A stretch of DNA of 64,000 nucleotides from Flavisphingopyxis soli (GTDB lineage: Bacteria > Pseudomonadota > Alphaproteobacteria > Sphingomonadales > Sphingomonadaceae). This document shows positions 18,542-27,209 of this stretch, piece by piece. Position 1 is the first letter of the stretch. Each line of letters opens with the position of its first letter. The notes below the pieces were generated by a model. That model saw only the letters and a program-made list of their open reading frames with translations. It did not search any database and had not been told where the DNA came from. The position numbers were made by a program, and so were the translations under genes. The DNA is taken from positions 248,001 through 312,000 of the forward strand of contig NZ_VOPY01000002.1 of assembly GCF_007995095.1 (NCBI RefSeq), given 5' to 3'.

Positions 18542-18566
18542 TCGCACCACTCCGGATGATGATATT

Positions 18567-18596
18567 GGCCGGATCGCCTTGTGCGATCCGGCCTTT
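18567..18596 (+). terminator. Rho-independent terminator after TonB receptor
   Basis: An 11-bp perfect stem (18567-18577 with 18583-18593), loop CTTGT, followed by TTT. It lies 26 nt after the receptor stop and before folE on the same strand, which separates the two transcription units. Confidence 0.85.
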
Positions 18597-18638
18597 GTCT
18601 TATGGTCGCTGCACCCTCCGGCAATGAAGAGAATGGCG

Positions 18639-19256
18639 ATGGAAACCTCGGACGATATGGCACTGGCGCTCGAGGCGCGCGAGGCGGGCAAGCTGCCCGT
18701 TCCCGATAACGTCGCCGAGGCGGTCCGCACGCTGATCGAATGGGCCGGCGACGATCCGTCGCGCGAAGGACTGCGCGATACGCCCAAGCGCGTGGCGCGG
18801 GCGTGGCGCGAATATTGCGCGGGCTATGACGAGGATCCCGCGGTGCACCTTGCGCGGACCTTCGAAGAGGTTGGCGGCTATGACGAGCTCGTCCTGCTCA
18901 AGGACATTCCGTTCCAGTCGCATTGCGAGCATCACATGGCGCCGATCATCGGCACCGCGTCGATCGCCTATATGCCCAAGGAGCGCGTCGTCGGCATTTC
19001 CAAACTCGCGCGCGTGCTCAACGGCTATGCCCGGCGCCTGCAGGTCCAGGAGCGCCTCACCGCCGAAGTCGCGCAGTGCATCCACGATTATCTCAAACCC
19101 AGCGGCGTCGCCGTCGTGATCGAGGCGAGCCACAGCTGCATGACAGCGCGCGGCGTCCGCACGCCCGGCGTCAAGATGACCACCAGCCGGTTGCTGGGGT
19201 GTTTCCTCGACGATCCGCGCAGCCGCGAGGAAGTGCTGAGCCTGATGGGCTATTGA
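18639..19256 (+). CDS. folE: GTP cyclohydrolase I, FolE type
   Basis: 205 residues from the ATG at 18639, which has AAGAGA 6 nt upstream; ATGs at 18624 and 18633 are also in frame. It opens the imidazole ring of GTP to give dihydroneopterin triphosphate, the first step to folate. Zinc ligands C96 and H99 (SHCEHHMAP) and C167 (SHSCMTARGVR) are present, with the GTP-binding GISKLARV. It converges with rplI, separated by a strong hairpin. Confidence 0.97.
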   Translation: METSDDMALALEAREAGKLPVPDNVAEAVRTLIEWAGDDPSREGLRDTPKRVARAWREYCAGYDEDPAVHLARTFEEVGGYDELVLLKDIPFQSHCEHHMAPIIGTASIAYMPKERVVGISKLARVLNGYARRLQVQERLTAEVAQCIHDYLKPSGVAVVIEASHSCMTARGVRTPGVKMTTSRLLGCFLDDPRSREEVLSLMGY

Positions 19257-19260
19257 ATCA

Positions 19261-19297
19261 AACCGGCCAGCCCTTCGGATCGAAGGGCTGGCCGGTT
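19261..19297. terminator. Bidirectional terminator between folE and rplI
   Basis: A perfect 17-bp stem (19261-19277 with 19281-19297) around the 3-nt loop GAT. It sits directly between convergent folE and rplI. The downstream run is TTG on the plus strand and TTTGA on the minus strand, so it can end transcription in both directions. Confidence 0.85.
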
Positions 19298-19322
19298 GTA
19301 GCGTATGGTCGAAGGGGAGGGC

Positions 19323-19976
19323 TTAGCCTTCCGCCTTGTCCTCGTCCGAAGCGGTCTCGTCGTTCGCGCCGGCATCGGCTTCGTCGTTCGAGGTGTCTTC
19401 GCCATCGCTGTCGGTGGGGAGCGAGCCAGGTTCGGCATTGGGATCGAAATCCTCAACGAAACCGCTCTCGTCCTTTTCAAACATCTCGGACATGACGTCG
19501 ACGCCGTCCTTCTGAAGCTCGGCTTCCTCGGGCGAACGTGCAACGTTCGCTTCGACGGCAACCGAAACTTCGGGGTGGAGAACGACCTTGACGTCGAACA
19601 GGCCCAGCGACTTGATCGGCTTTTCGAGCACGATCATCGACTTGGTAACGCCCTCGACGCCGAGCGCGGCAAGCGCGTCGGAGATGTCGCGAACGGTGAC
19701 CGAGCCGTAAAGCTGGCCCGAGTTCGATGCCTGACGGATCAGGACGACCTGCTTGCCCTCGACATTGGTCGACAGCTTTTCGGCTTCGCCGCGCTTGTCG
19801 GCATTGTCCGATTCGATTTTGGCGCGGTTCGCTTCAAAGACCTTCTTGTTGGCCTCGTTGGCGCGCAGCGCCTTCTTGTTGGGCAACAGGAAGTTTCGAG
19901 CGTAACCGTCCTTGACGGTGACGACGTCGCCGATGCCGCCGAGTTTTTCGACGCGTTCGAGCAGAATGATATCCAT
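19323..19976 (-). CDS. rplI: 50S ribosomal protein L9 with acidic C-terminal tail
   Basis: 217 residues, clearly longer than E. coli L9 (149). The N-terminal rRNA-binding domain (MDIILLERVEKLGGIGDVV ... GYARNFLLP) and the long connecting helix are normal; the C-domain ends near residue 150. After it come about 60 residues rich in Asp, Glu, Ser and Ala, an extension often seen in sphingomonad L9. Last gene of rpsF-rpsR-rplI, read leftward, with AAGGAG before the start. Confidence 0.97.
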   Translation of the reverse strand: MDIILLERVEKLGGIGDVVTVKDGYARNFLLPNKKALRANEANKKVFEANRAKIESDNADKRGEAEKLSTNVEGKQVVLIRQASNSGQLYGSVTVRDISDALAALGVEGVTKSMIVLEKPIKSLGLFDVKVVLHPEVSVAVEANVARSPEEAELQKDGVDVMSEMFEKDESGFVEDFDPNAEPGSLPTDSDGEDTSNDEADAGANDETASDEDKAEG

Positions 19977-19989
19977 GTTCAGATGCTCC

Positions 19990-20214
19990 TTACTTCACGA
20001 CGTAGGGAAGCAGGCCGATATGGCGTGCGCGCTTGATCGCCTTGGCGAGTTCGCGCTGCTTCTTGGCCGAAACGGCGGTAATGCGGCTGGGGACGATCTT
20101 GCCACGTTCGGACACGAAGCCCTGCAGCAGACGAACGTCCTTGTAATCGATCTGCGGCGCATCCTTGCCCGAGAAGGGGCACGATTTGCGGCGGCGGAAA
20201 AATGGGCGTGCCAT
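19990..20214 (-). CDS. rpsR: 30S ribosomal protein S18
   Basis: 74 residues, standard length: [14 protein letters not shown], then [17 protein letters not shown] and the basic RAR-I-LLP end. S18 binds S6 on the platform of the small subunit. AAGGGAG lies before the start, and it sits between rpsF (2 nt upstream) and rplI (13 nt downstream). Confidence 0.98.
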   Translation of the reverse strand: MARPFFRRRKSCPFSGKDAPQIDYKDVRLLQGFVSERGKIVPSRITAVSAKKQRELAKAIKRARHIGLLPYVVK

Positions 20215-20216
20215 GG

Positions 20217-20636
20217 TCAGTTGCTCCCTTCGTCGCGGTCGCGGCGATTATCGCGATCGCCGCGGTCGTTGCTGCGGCCACCACGACCACCACGGTCGCC
20301 GCGTTCGCTGCGCTCGTTCTTGCGCATCATGACCGACGGGCCGTCTTCATGCTCTTCGAGGCGGATCGTCATGTAACGGATGACGTCCTCGTTGAGCGAA
20401 GCCTGGCGTTCGAGTTCGGTGATCGTATCGCCGGGGGCGTCGATCGACAGCATCACGAAATGCGCCTTGCGGTTCTTGTCGATTTTATAGGCTAGCTGGC
20501 GAAGGCCCCAGGTCTCGGTCTTGACGACCTTGCCCTTGTGATCTTCGACGATTTTGGCGGCAGCTTCCGCCAGCGTGTCGACCTGTGCCTGGGCAAGGTC
20601 CTGACGCGCGAGAAATACATGCTCATAGGCTGGCAT
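20217..20636 (-). CDS. rpsF: 30S ribosomal protein S6
   Basis: 139 residues. The S6 fold occupies the first 100 ([13 protein letters not shown] ... GLRQLAYKI ... [11 protein letters not shown]); the last 30 residues are a disordered Arg/Gly/Asp-rich tail ([20 protein letters not shown]). S6 pairs with S18 in the 30S platform. First gene of the leftward ribosomal operon; the promoter should lie in 20637-20760, after the Mur-ligase stop. Confidence 0.97.
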   Translation of the reverse strand: MPAYEHVFLARQDLAQAQVDTLAEAAAKIVEDHKGKVVKTETWGLRQLAYKIDKNRKAHFVMLSIDAPGDTITELERQASLNEDVIRYMTIRLEEHEDGPSVMMRKNERSERGDRGGRGGRSNDRGDRDNRRDRDEGSN

Positions 20637-20760
20637 GCGCGTATCCTTTATTGTTGGCCGATCGCTGGCTTGTCCCGCCCAGTGCGGGGGCCCCTCCGGC
20701 TGTCGTCTCGAATAAAATCAGGGGCAACGGCAAGTGCCATCGCCCCGGAAGAGTGCGCCC

Positions 20761-22152
20761 CTACGCCGCGCCACTCTCTTTTGCAAGTCCGGCGAGGATG
20801 TCGTGCGCGAAAATTCCGAGTGTGTCGTCGCGCGCGCCCATCACGACGATCCGGTCGCCGGGCTGCGCGAGAGCGACGATGCGTTCGCCGCATGCCGCGC
20901 GGTCGGCGATGTGTTCGGCGCGATCGCCAAGCGGGGCCGTCAGCACCTCGCTGCCGATCGAGCGATCGACCGTGCCGCCGAAATAGGCGGGGTCGCTGAC
21001 GATCAGCCGGTCTTCGGGGCCGAGTTCGTTGGCAAAGGTCGCCGCGAGCTCTTCGCCCATCTTGGCGAGCGGGCCGTAACCGTGCGGCTGGAAGAAGGCG
21101 ATGATGCGCCCGGGAAAGGTGCGCAGCGTGCGCAATGTCGCGGCGATCTTGTCTGGATTGTGGCCGAAATCGTCGATCACGGTGATGCCGCCTGCGCCGC
21201 CGACGACGTCGAAGCGGCGCGCAAGGCCGGTGAAGCTCTCGATCGCGCGGCATGCCTCGACAAGCGGAACGCCTGCCGCCTTGGCCGCGGCGATCGCGGC
21301 AAGCGCGTTGGCGATGTTGTGGCGGCCCGGCACGGCGAGCGTCACCGCGATGCGTTCGTTGGCGGAGCAGAGCGTAAAGCGTGCGGACACGGGCTGTTCG
21401 TCGATGTCGATCGCGCGGACATCGGCTTCGCCAAAGCCGAACGAGACGCTATCGGCAAGGTCGAGGCTAGCCATCAGCGCGGCGGTTTCGGCATCGTCGC
21501 GGTTCCAGATAACGGTGCCGGCGGCGCGGGCAAAACCGCCGAACAGCGCGCGCAACTCGTCGAGCGTCTTGTGATCGAGGCTGATGTTGTTGATCACTGC
21601 GATGCCGGGGCGGAACAGCGCGATCGAACCGTCGCTCTCGTCGACTTCGGTGACGAACGGCCCCGATCCGGCACGCGCGCTGGCAAAGGGGATCGCGTCG
21701 CTGACGAAATTCTTCATCACCGCGCCGTTCATGATCGTCGGATCGCGGCCACACGCGGCGAGGATCCAGCCGATCATGCCGGTCACGGTCGACTTGCCGC
21801 TGGTCCCGCCGATCGCGATGCCGTCAGCGCGCGCATTGAACAGTTTCGCGAGCAATTCGGCGCGCGTCACGCGGGCGCAACCCAGCGCCTTGGCACGCGC
21901 AATGTCGGGCACGCTGTCCTCGATCGCGGCCGAGGCGACGATGACCTGGTCGGCGCTGACGACGCCGCTGCCGTCCTGGGCAGACACCGCAATCCCTTGC
22001 GAGCGCAGCCAGTCGAACTTGCCCGCGCCGCGTCCCTGGTCGAGCGCACGGTCCGATCCGGCGACGCGGCCTCCCGCCGCCTTGACGAGCACGGCAAGCG
22101 GCAACATCCCCGATCCGCCGATTCCGCAGAAAAAATAGTCTTTGTCGTTCAT
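20761..22152 (-). CDS. MurC/Mpl-like Mur ligase, P-loop variant
   Basis: 463 residues. It has the three Mur-ligase domains: an N-terminal Rossmann with GIGGSGM (10-16), a central ATPase with P-loop GTSGKST at 116-122 in place of the usual GTHGKTT, and a C-terminal domain with DDFGHNPDKI. It resembles MurC and Mpl, which join UDP-MurNAc to L-Ala or to a recycled tripeptide. Essential murC normally lies in the dcw cluster, so this is probably a paralogue. It is divergent from an LD-carboxypeptidase, the enzyme that makes the tripeptide Mpl uses, so a recycling role is inferred. MurC itself remains possible. Confidence 0.8.
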   Translation of the reverse strand: MNDKDYFFCGIGGSGMLPLAVLVKAAGGRVAGSDRALDQGRGAGKFDWLRSQGIAVSAQDGSGVVSADQVIVASAAIEDSVPDIARAKALGCARVTRAELLAKLFNARADGIAIGGTSGKSTVTGMIGWILAACGRDPTIMNGAVMKNFVSDAIPFASARAGSGPFVTEVDESDGSIALFRPGIAVINNISLDHKTLDELRALFGGFARAAGTVIWNRDDAETAALMASLDLADSVSFGFGEADVRAIDIDEQPVSARFTLCSANERIAVTLAVPGRHNIANALAAIAAAKAAGVPLVEACRAIESFTGLARRFDVVGGAGGITVIDDFGHNPDKIAATLRTLRTFPGRIIAFFQPHGYGPLAKMGEELAATFANELGPEDRLIVSDPAYFGGTVDRSIGSEVLTAPLGDRAEHIADRAACGERIVALAQPGDRIVVMGARDDTLGIFAHDILAGLAKESGAA

Positions 22153-22214
22153 GCGTGTTGCTCGCTATTCGGTTGGCTGGCGCAACGCAATTGCGAATGG
22201 CCGGGAGGGGCGCG

Positions 22215-23057
22215 ATGAAGCAGATCAGGCGGATCGGGGTGATCACCCCTTCGACTCCGATTGTCCGTGAAGACGCCGAGCGGCTGGTTGCGCTGGGCCG
22301 CGAACATTTCCCTCAGCTCGACATCGATGTCCCCGAGGCCGCTTTCGATCGCGACGGGCATTTCGCCGGTTCCGACCGGCGCCGGGCCGAAAACTTCTGT
22401 CGCGCGATCCATTGCGGGAAATACGACGCTTTGTGGTTTGCCCGCGGCGGCTATGGTGCTGCGCGGATGGCCGAGGTGGCATTGATGTCGGTCGACGCAG
22501 AGGCCGCGCGCGACATGGTCTTCATGGGCTATAGCGATGGCGGCAACCTGCTCGGCGGCCTCTATCGCCGCGGGCTGGGCCGACCGGTGCACGGCCCGAT
22601 GCCCGCCGACCTGCGCCGACCGGGCGGAGACGCCGCGGTCCTGCGCGCGATGTCGTGGTTTGCGACCGGCGACCGAACCGCGCTCGAACCGTCGCTCGCC
22701 GACACCGACGCGCCCGTCGTGGCGTTCAACCTGATGACGCTTTCGATGATGATCGGCACGCCGCTGATGCCCGACCTGTCGGGCCATGTGCTGATGCTCG
22801 AAGAGGTCAGCGAATATGATTATGCGTTCGATCGCGCGATGTACCATGTCACCACCGCGCTGCGCGATGTAGGACTGGCCGGCATCCGCATGGGGCGGTT
22901 CGGCGATGTCCTGCCCAACGACCATGATTTCGGAGCGAGCTGCGAAGCGATCGCCGAGCTCTGGTGCCAGCGAAACGCCATTCCTTATCTGGGCCGCGCG
23001 GACATCGGCCACGATGCCGAAAACAAGATTGTTCCCTTCGGACGGTTCGCCCGCTGA
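22215..23057 (+). CDS. ldcA: LD-carboxypeptidase (S66 family, LdcA/MccF-like)
   Basis: 280 residues from the ATG at 22215, with GGGAGGGG 4 nt upstream. S66 peptidases remove the terminal D-Ala from murein tetrapeptides in the cytoplasm. The motif ARGGYGAARM precedes the nucleophile loop MGYSDGGNLL, with Ser as nucleophile, and the later Glu/His part of the triad is in the second half (GPMPADLRR ... SEYDY). Divergent from the Mur ligase with 62 bp between, so they may share regulation. MccF-type immunity is the other family role; no microcin genes are near. Confidence 0.85.
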   Translation: MKQIRRIGVITPSTPIVREDAERLVALGREHFPQLDIDVPEAAFDRDGHFAGSDRRRAENFCRAIHCGKYDALWFARGGYGAARMAEVALMSVDAEAARDMVFMGYSDGGNLLGGLYRRGLGRPVHGPMPADLRRPGGDAAVLRAMSWFATGDRTALEPSLADTDAPVVAFNLMTLSMMIGTPLMPDLSGHVLMLEEVSEYDYAFDRAMYHVTTALRDVGLAGIRMGRFGDVLPNDHDFGASCEAIAELWCQRNAIPYLGRADIGHDAENKIVPFGRFAR

Positions 23058-23139
23058 CCTGTCTTGCATCGGCGCGCCTTCGACCATAGGCAGCGACCCG
23101 ACGAACACTCACCCAATAGACTGATCTGGAGAATACCCC

Positions 23140-24087
23140 ATGCGCGCCTTCATCTTTCCCGGACAGGGCAGCCAGGCGGTCGGCATGGGCAAGGCGCTCG
23201 CCGACGCCAGTGCGCACGCGCGCGAGGTGTTCCAGGAAGTCGACGATGCGCTCGGACAAAAGCTCTTTGCGATCATGTGCGAAGGCCCCGACAGCGACCT
23301 GCTGCTGACCGAAAACGCGCAGCCGGCGATCATGGCCAATGCGATCGCGACGCTGCGCGTGCTCGAGCGCGAAGGCAATATCAGCATCGCCCAGAAGGGC
23401 GACTGCGTCGCGGGCCATAGCCTTGGCGAATATACTGCCTTGTGTGCGGCAGGCGCGATCGATCTTGCCACCACCGCGCGGTTGCTCAAGCTGCGCGGCC
23501 GCGCGATGCAGGCGGCGGTGCCGGTGGGCGAGGGCGCGATGGCGGCCCTGCTCGGCGCCGATATCGAAAAGGCCGAAGCGATCGCCGCCGCCGCTGCCGA
23601 AGGACCGAATGGCACCGACATCTGCACCGTCGCCAACGACAACGATCCTTCGCAGGTCGTCATCTCGGGCGCGCGCGCGGCGATCGAACGCGCGGTCGAG
23701 CTGGCCAAGGAGATGGGCGCCAAGCGCGCAATCCTGCTGCCCGTCTCGGCTCCCTTCCATTGCCCGCTGATGCAGCCAGCCGCCGACGCGATGGCCGAGG
23801 CGCTGGCCGAAGCGCAGGTCGAGCGGCCGACGCTGCCGCTTTACGCCAACGTCCTCGCCGCGCCGATCAGCGCGCCCGACGAGATCAAGGCGCGGCTGGT
23901 CGAGCAGGTCACCGGCATGGTCCGCTGGCGCGAATCGGTCCTCGCGATGTTCGGTGCGGGACACAGCCATTTCGTCGAGATCGGCGGCAAGGTGCTCGGG
24001 CCGATGGTCAAGCGCACCGCCCCCGACGCGACGACGACCAGCGTCATGACGATGGACGACATCGAGGCGTTGCTGAAGACGCTTTGA
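23140..24087 (+). CDS. fabD: Malonyl-CoA:ACP transacylase
   Basis: 315 residues, standard. FabD loads malonate onto ACP for fatty acid elongation. FPGQGSQ opens the protein, GHSLGE carries the nucleophile S94, and H207 (PFHCPLM) is the partner base. GGAGA precedes the ATG. First gene of a fab cluster fabD - methyltransferase - fabG - acpP - fabF - mltG on the same strand. Confidence 0.98.
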   Translation: MRAFIFPGQGSQAVGMGKALADASAHAREVFQEVDDALGQKLFAIMCEGPDSDLLLTENAQPAIMANAIATLRVLEREGNISIAQKGDCVAGHSLGEYTALCAAGAIDLATTARLLKLRGRAMQAAVPVGEGAMAALLGADIEKAEAIAAAAAEGPNGTDICTVANDNDPSQVVISGARAAIERAVELAKEMGAKRAILLPVSAPFHCPLMQPAADAMAEALAEAQVERPTLPLYANVLAAPISAPDEIKARLVEQVTGMVRWRESVLAMFGAGHSHFVEIGGKVLGPMVKRTAPDATTTSVMTMDDIEALLKTL

Positions 24088-24102
24088 ACGAGGAGACGCG
24101 GC

Positions 24103-24702
24103 ATGTGGGATGAACGATACGATGAAGGCAGGTTCGCTTATGGCGACGCGCCGAACGATTTCCTCGTCGAAGGCGCCGATCTGCTCGCGCCCGGTACCTG
24201 CCTGTGCCTCGCCGAGGGGCAGGGCCGCAACGCGGTGTGGCTGGCCGGCCAGGGCTGGGACGTCACCGCAATGGACCAGTCTCAGGTCGGCATGGCGCGC
24301 GCGCAGGAGCTTGCACAGGCACGCGGCGTTGCGATCCGTACCGAAGTCGGCGACCTGACCAGCTACGACCTTGGCGTCGGCCGCTGGAACACGATCATTT
24401 CGATTTTCGGACATGTCCCGAGCACGCTGCGCAAATCGGTCCACCGGCGCGTCGTTGCGGCGCTGGCGCCGGGCGGCACCTTCCTACTCGAGGCTTATAC
24501 ACCTGCCCAGCTCGACGCGCCCGGCACCGGTGGCCCGGGCGATTCGGACATGATGCCGACCGAGGCGGATCTCCACGAAGAACTGGCCGGGCTCGAATTT
24601 CTCGTGTCGCGTGAGCTGATGCGCGCGGTAAACGAGGGCGAATATCATCATGGCGAAAGCGCGGTCGTCCAGATTGTCGCGCGCAAGCCCAAGGGAGACT
24701 AG
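24103..24702 (+). CDS. TehB-like class I SAM-dependent methyltransferase
   Basis: 199 residues. Motif I reads LCLAEGQGRNAVWLAGQG with the acidic end VTAMDQS, a normal SAM site. The start MWDERYD...FAYGDAPNDFL matches the TehB/thiopurine methyltransferase-like group, which methylate tellurite, thiols or small molecules. It sits 15 nt after fabD and its stop is 1 nt before the fabG start, so it is in the fab operon. No link to fatty acid synthesis is known to me; the substrate is open. Confidence 0.85.
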   Translation: MWDERYDEGRFAYGDAPNDFLVEGADLLAPGTCLCLAEGQGRNAVWLAGQGWDVTAMDQSQVGMARAQELAQARGVAIRTEVGDLTSYDLGVGRWNTIISIFGHVPSTLRKSVHRRVVAALAPGGTFLLEAYTPAQLDAPGTGGPGDSDMMPTEADLHEELAGLEFLVSRELMRAVNEGEYHHGESAVVQIVARKPKGD

Positions 24703-24703
24703 A

Positions 24704-25444
24704 ATGTTCGATCTGACAGGAATGACCGCGCTGGTAACCGGCGCTTCGGGCGGGATCGGTTCGGCGATTGCCAAGTCGCTCGCCGACCAGGGCGCGACGA
24801 TCGCGCTGTCGGGCACGCGCCCGATCGCGCTGGCCGAGGCGAAGGCCACGCTCGGCGGCAGCGCGCACGAGATTTTCACCTGCGATCTGTCCGACGGGGC
24901 GGCGGTCGATGCGCTGATCCCTCAGGTTGTCGAGAAAATGGGCAAGATCGACATTTTGGTCAACAATGCCGGCGTGACCAAGGATAACCTTGCGATGCGG
25001 ATGAAGGACGAAGAGTGGGATACGGTGATCCGCGTCAACCTCGAGGCCGCGTTCCGCCTGATGCGTGCTGCGGCCAAGCCGATGATGAAGGCGCGCTTCG
25101 GCCGCATCGTCTCGATTTCGAGCGTCGTCGGCGCCACCGGTAATCCGGGCCAGGTCAACTATGCTGCCTCGAAAGCCGGGCTGGTCGGCATGTCGAAGGC
25201 GCTCGCGCAGGAGCTTGCCAGCCGGGGAATCACGGTCAATTGCGTCGCGCCGGGCTTTATCCGCTCGGCGATGACCGACGGCCTGCCCGAGGCGCAGAAA
25301 GCCGCGCTGCTGACTAGGATACCGACCGGCGACCTTGGCGATGGCGCCGATATCGGCGCTGCGGTCGCCTATCTCGCCAGCCGCGAAGCGGGCTATGTCA
25401 CTGGCCAGACGATCCACGTCAACGGCGGCATGGCGATGCTATAA
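24704..25444 (+). CDS. fabG: 3-oxoacyl-ACP reductase
   Basis: 246 residues from the ATG at 24704, with AAGGGAGA upstream; an earlier in-frame ATG lies inside the methyltransferase gene. NADPH-dependent reduction of beta-ketoacyl-ACP. Short-chain dehydrogenase fold with TGASGGIGSAIA, NNAG, catalytic Ser (SISSVVGATGN), YAASK (Tyr and Lys) and PGFI. Position in the fab cluster supports FabG over other SDRs. Confidence 0.97.
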   Translation: MFDLTGMTALVTGASGGIGSAIAKSLADQGATIALSGTRPIALAEAKATLGGSAHEIFTCDLSDGAAVDALIPQVVEKMGKIDILVNNAGVTKDNLAMRMKDEEWDTVIRVNLEAAFRLMRAAAKPMMKARFGRIVSISSVVGATGNPGQVNYAASKAGLVGMSKALAQELASRGITVNCVAPGFIRSAMTDGLPEAQKAALLTRIPTGDLGDGADIGAAVAYLASREAGYVTGQTIHVNGGMAML

Positions 25445-25564
25445 AGCCTTGCGGACCGCGCGATCGATACCGATATCGCGGGTCCACCGGCCCCTTGCCA
25501 GTTTCGTGCAGCCGCACTAGGGCAGGGGCAACAGATCACCGATTAAGACAAGAAGGAACAGGGA

Positions 25565-25801
25565 ATGAGCGAGATCGCCGAACGCGTTAAGAAGATTGTC
25601 GTCGAACATCTCGGCGTAGAGGCCGACAAGGTCACCGAACAGGCGAGCTTCATCGATGATCTGGGCGCTGACAGCCTCGATATCGTCGAGCTCGTGATGG
25701 CGTTCGAAGAAGAATTCTCGGTCGAAATTCCCGACGATGCCGCCGAGAAGATCGCGACCGTCAAGGACGCCATCGACTATATCGAAGCCAACAAGGGCTG
25801 A
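25565..25801 (+). CDS. acpP: Acyl carrier protein
   Basis: 78 residues, acidic, with the phosphopantetheine site Asp-Ser-Leu at S37 ([15 protein letters not shown]). It carries growing acyl chains as thioesters. GAAGGAA lies 7 nt before the ATG. A 120-bp gap after fabG probably contains an extra promoter, as ACP is made in excess. Confidence 0.98.
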   Translation: MSEIAERVKKIVVEHLGVEADKVTEQASFIDDLGADSLDIVELVMAFEEEFSVEIPDDAAEKIATVKDAIDYIEANKG

Positions 25802-25948
25802 GGAACGGAGTGGCGCGCGACGAAAATCGCCGCGCCGCATCCTTACCGATTATCGGCTTCCCGGCCCGGGCCATCGTCCCGCGTTCGGGGAGCCGTTTTC
25901 GTTTATGATCATCATCACTAGATATTTGCTGAATTCTGGGAGCAAGCC

Positions 25949-27208
25949 ATGCGCCGTGTCGTCGTAACAGGTCTGGGTCTGGTCACGCCTTTGGGCGGCG
26001 ACGTCGAAACCACGTGGAAGAATATCCTCGCCGGAAAATCGGGCGCAACGCAGATCACCCGGTTCGACGCGAGCGATCAGAAATGCCGCATCGCGTGCGA
26101 GGTCAAACCGCCCGAGCACGAATACGGCTTCGACCCCAATTTGCGCGTCGATCACAAGGTCCAGCGCCAGGTCGATCCGTTTATCATCTTCGGCATCGAT
26201 GCCGCGGGTCAGGCCATTGAGGATGCGGGCCTTGAACATGCCGACGAAGCGACGCGGATGCGCTTCGGCTGTTCGATCGGTTCGGGCATCGGCGGCCTTC
26301 CTGGGATCGAGAAGGAATCGCTCGTCCTCGCCGAAAAGGGGCCGGGCCGCGTCTCGCCGCATTTCGTCCACGGCCGGCTGATCAATCTCGTCTCGGGCCA
26401 GGTTTCGATCAAATACGGACTGATGGGCCCCAACCACGCGGTCGTCACGGCGTGTTCGACCGGCGCACATTCTATCGGCGACGCCGCGCGGATGATCCGC
26501 GACGACGATGCCGACATCATGCTGGCGGGCGGCGCTGAAAGCGCCCTGTGCCCGCTCGGCATCGCCGGTTTTGCCCAGGCGCGCGCGCTCAACATGTCGT
26601 CGAACGACGCGCCCGAAAAGGCGAGCCGTCCCTATGACAAGGACCGCGACGGCTTCGTCATGGGCGAAGGCGCAGGCGTCGTCTGTCTCGAGGAATATGA
26701 GCACGCCAAGGCGCGCGGCGCGAAAATCTATGCCGAGGTCGTCGGTTACGGCCTGTCGGGCGATGCCTATCACGTCACCGCGCCGCATCCCGAAGGGCTC
26801 GGCGCCTATAACGCGATGCAGATGGCGCTCAAGAAAGCGGGCATGGTCCCCGCCGACATCGATTACATCAACGCGCACGGCACTTCGACGATGGCCGACA
26901 CGATCGAGCTCGCCTCGGTCAAGCGCCTGTTCGGTGACGCGATCTCGACCGTCTCGATGAGCTCGACCAAGTCGGCGATCGGCCATTTGCTCGGCGGTGC
27001 CGGTGCAGTCGAGGCAATCTTCTGTATCCTGGCGATGCGCGACCAGATCGTCCCGCCGACGATCAATCTCGACAATCCCGACGAGGGTACCGAGGGCGTC
27101 GACCTCGTCCCGCACCATGCCAAGAAGCGCAAGGTGAAGGCGGTGCTCAACAACAGCTTCGGTTTTGGCGGCACCAACGCCAGCATCGTGCTCAAGGCGA
27201 TGGACTGA
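25949..27208 (+). CDS. fabF: 3-oxoacyl-ACP synthase II
   Basis: 419 residues. KAS II condenses malonyl-ACP with acyl-ACP and helps set unsaturated chain length. Catalytic C169 (VVTACSTGAH), His in NAHGTST (about 309) and His in SAIGHLLGGAGAVE (about 346) are all present. GGGAG precedes the ATG. The stop is followed after 1 nt by the mltG start. Confidence 0.98.
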   Translation: MRRVVVTGLGLVTPLGGDVETTWKNILAGKSGATQITRFDASDQKCRIACEVKPPEHEYGFDPNLRVDHKVQRQVDPFIIFGIDAAGQAIEDAGLEHADEATRMRFGCSIGSGIGGLPGIEKESLVLAEKGPGRVSPHFVHGRLINLVSGQVSIKYGLMGPNHAVVTACSTGAHSIGDAARMIRDDDADIMLAGGAESALCPLGIAGFAQARALNMSSNDAPEKASRPYDKDRDGFVMGEGAGVVCLEEYEHAKARGAKIYAEVVGYGLSGDAYHVTAPHPEGLGAYNAMQMALKKAGMVPADIDYINAHGTSTMADTIELASVKRLFGDAISTVSMSSTKSAIGHLLGGAGAVEAIFCILAMRDQIVPPTINLDNPDEGTEGVDLVPHHAKKRKVKAVLNNSFGFGGTNASIVLKAMD

Positions 27209-27209
27209 C

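Noticed and set aside
22849-24444. 531-codon minus-strand frame opposite fabD and its neighbours
   Set aside because: Composition is Arg/Ala/Asp-biased and it lies over fabD, whose GHSLGE motif is certain.
25445-25564. Imperfect hairpin between fabG and acpP as a terminator
   Set aside because: The stem has a bulge and no T-run; more likely a spacer with an acpP promoter.
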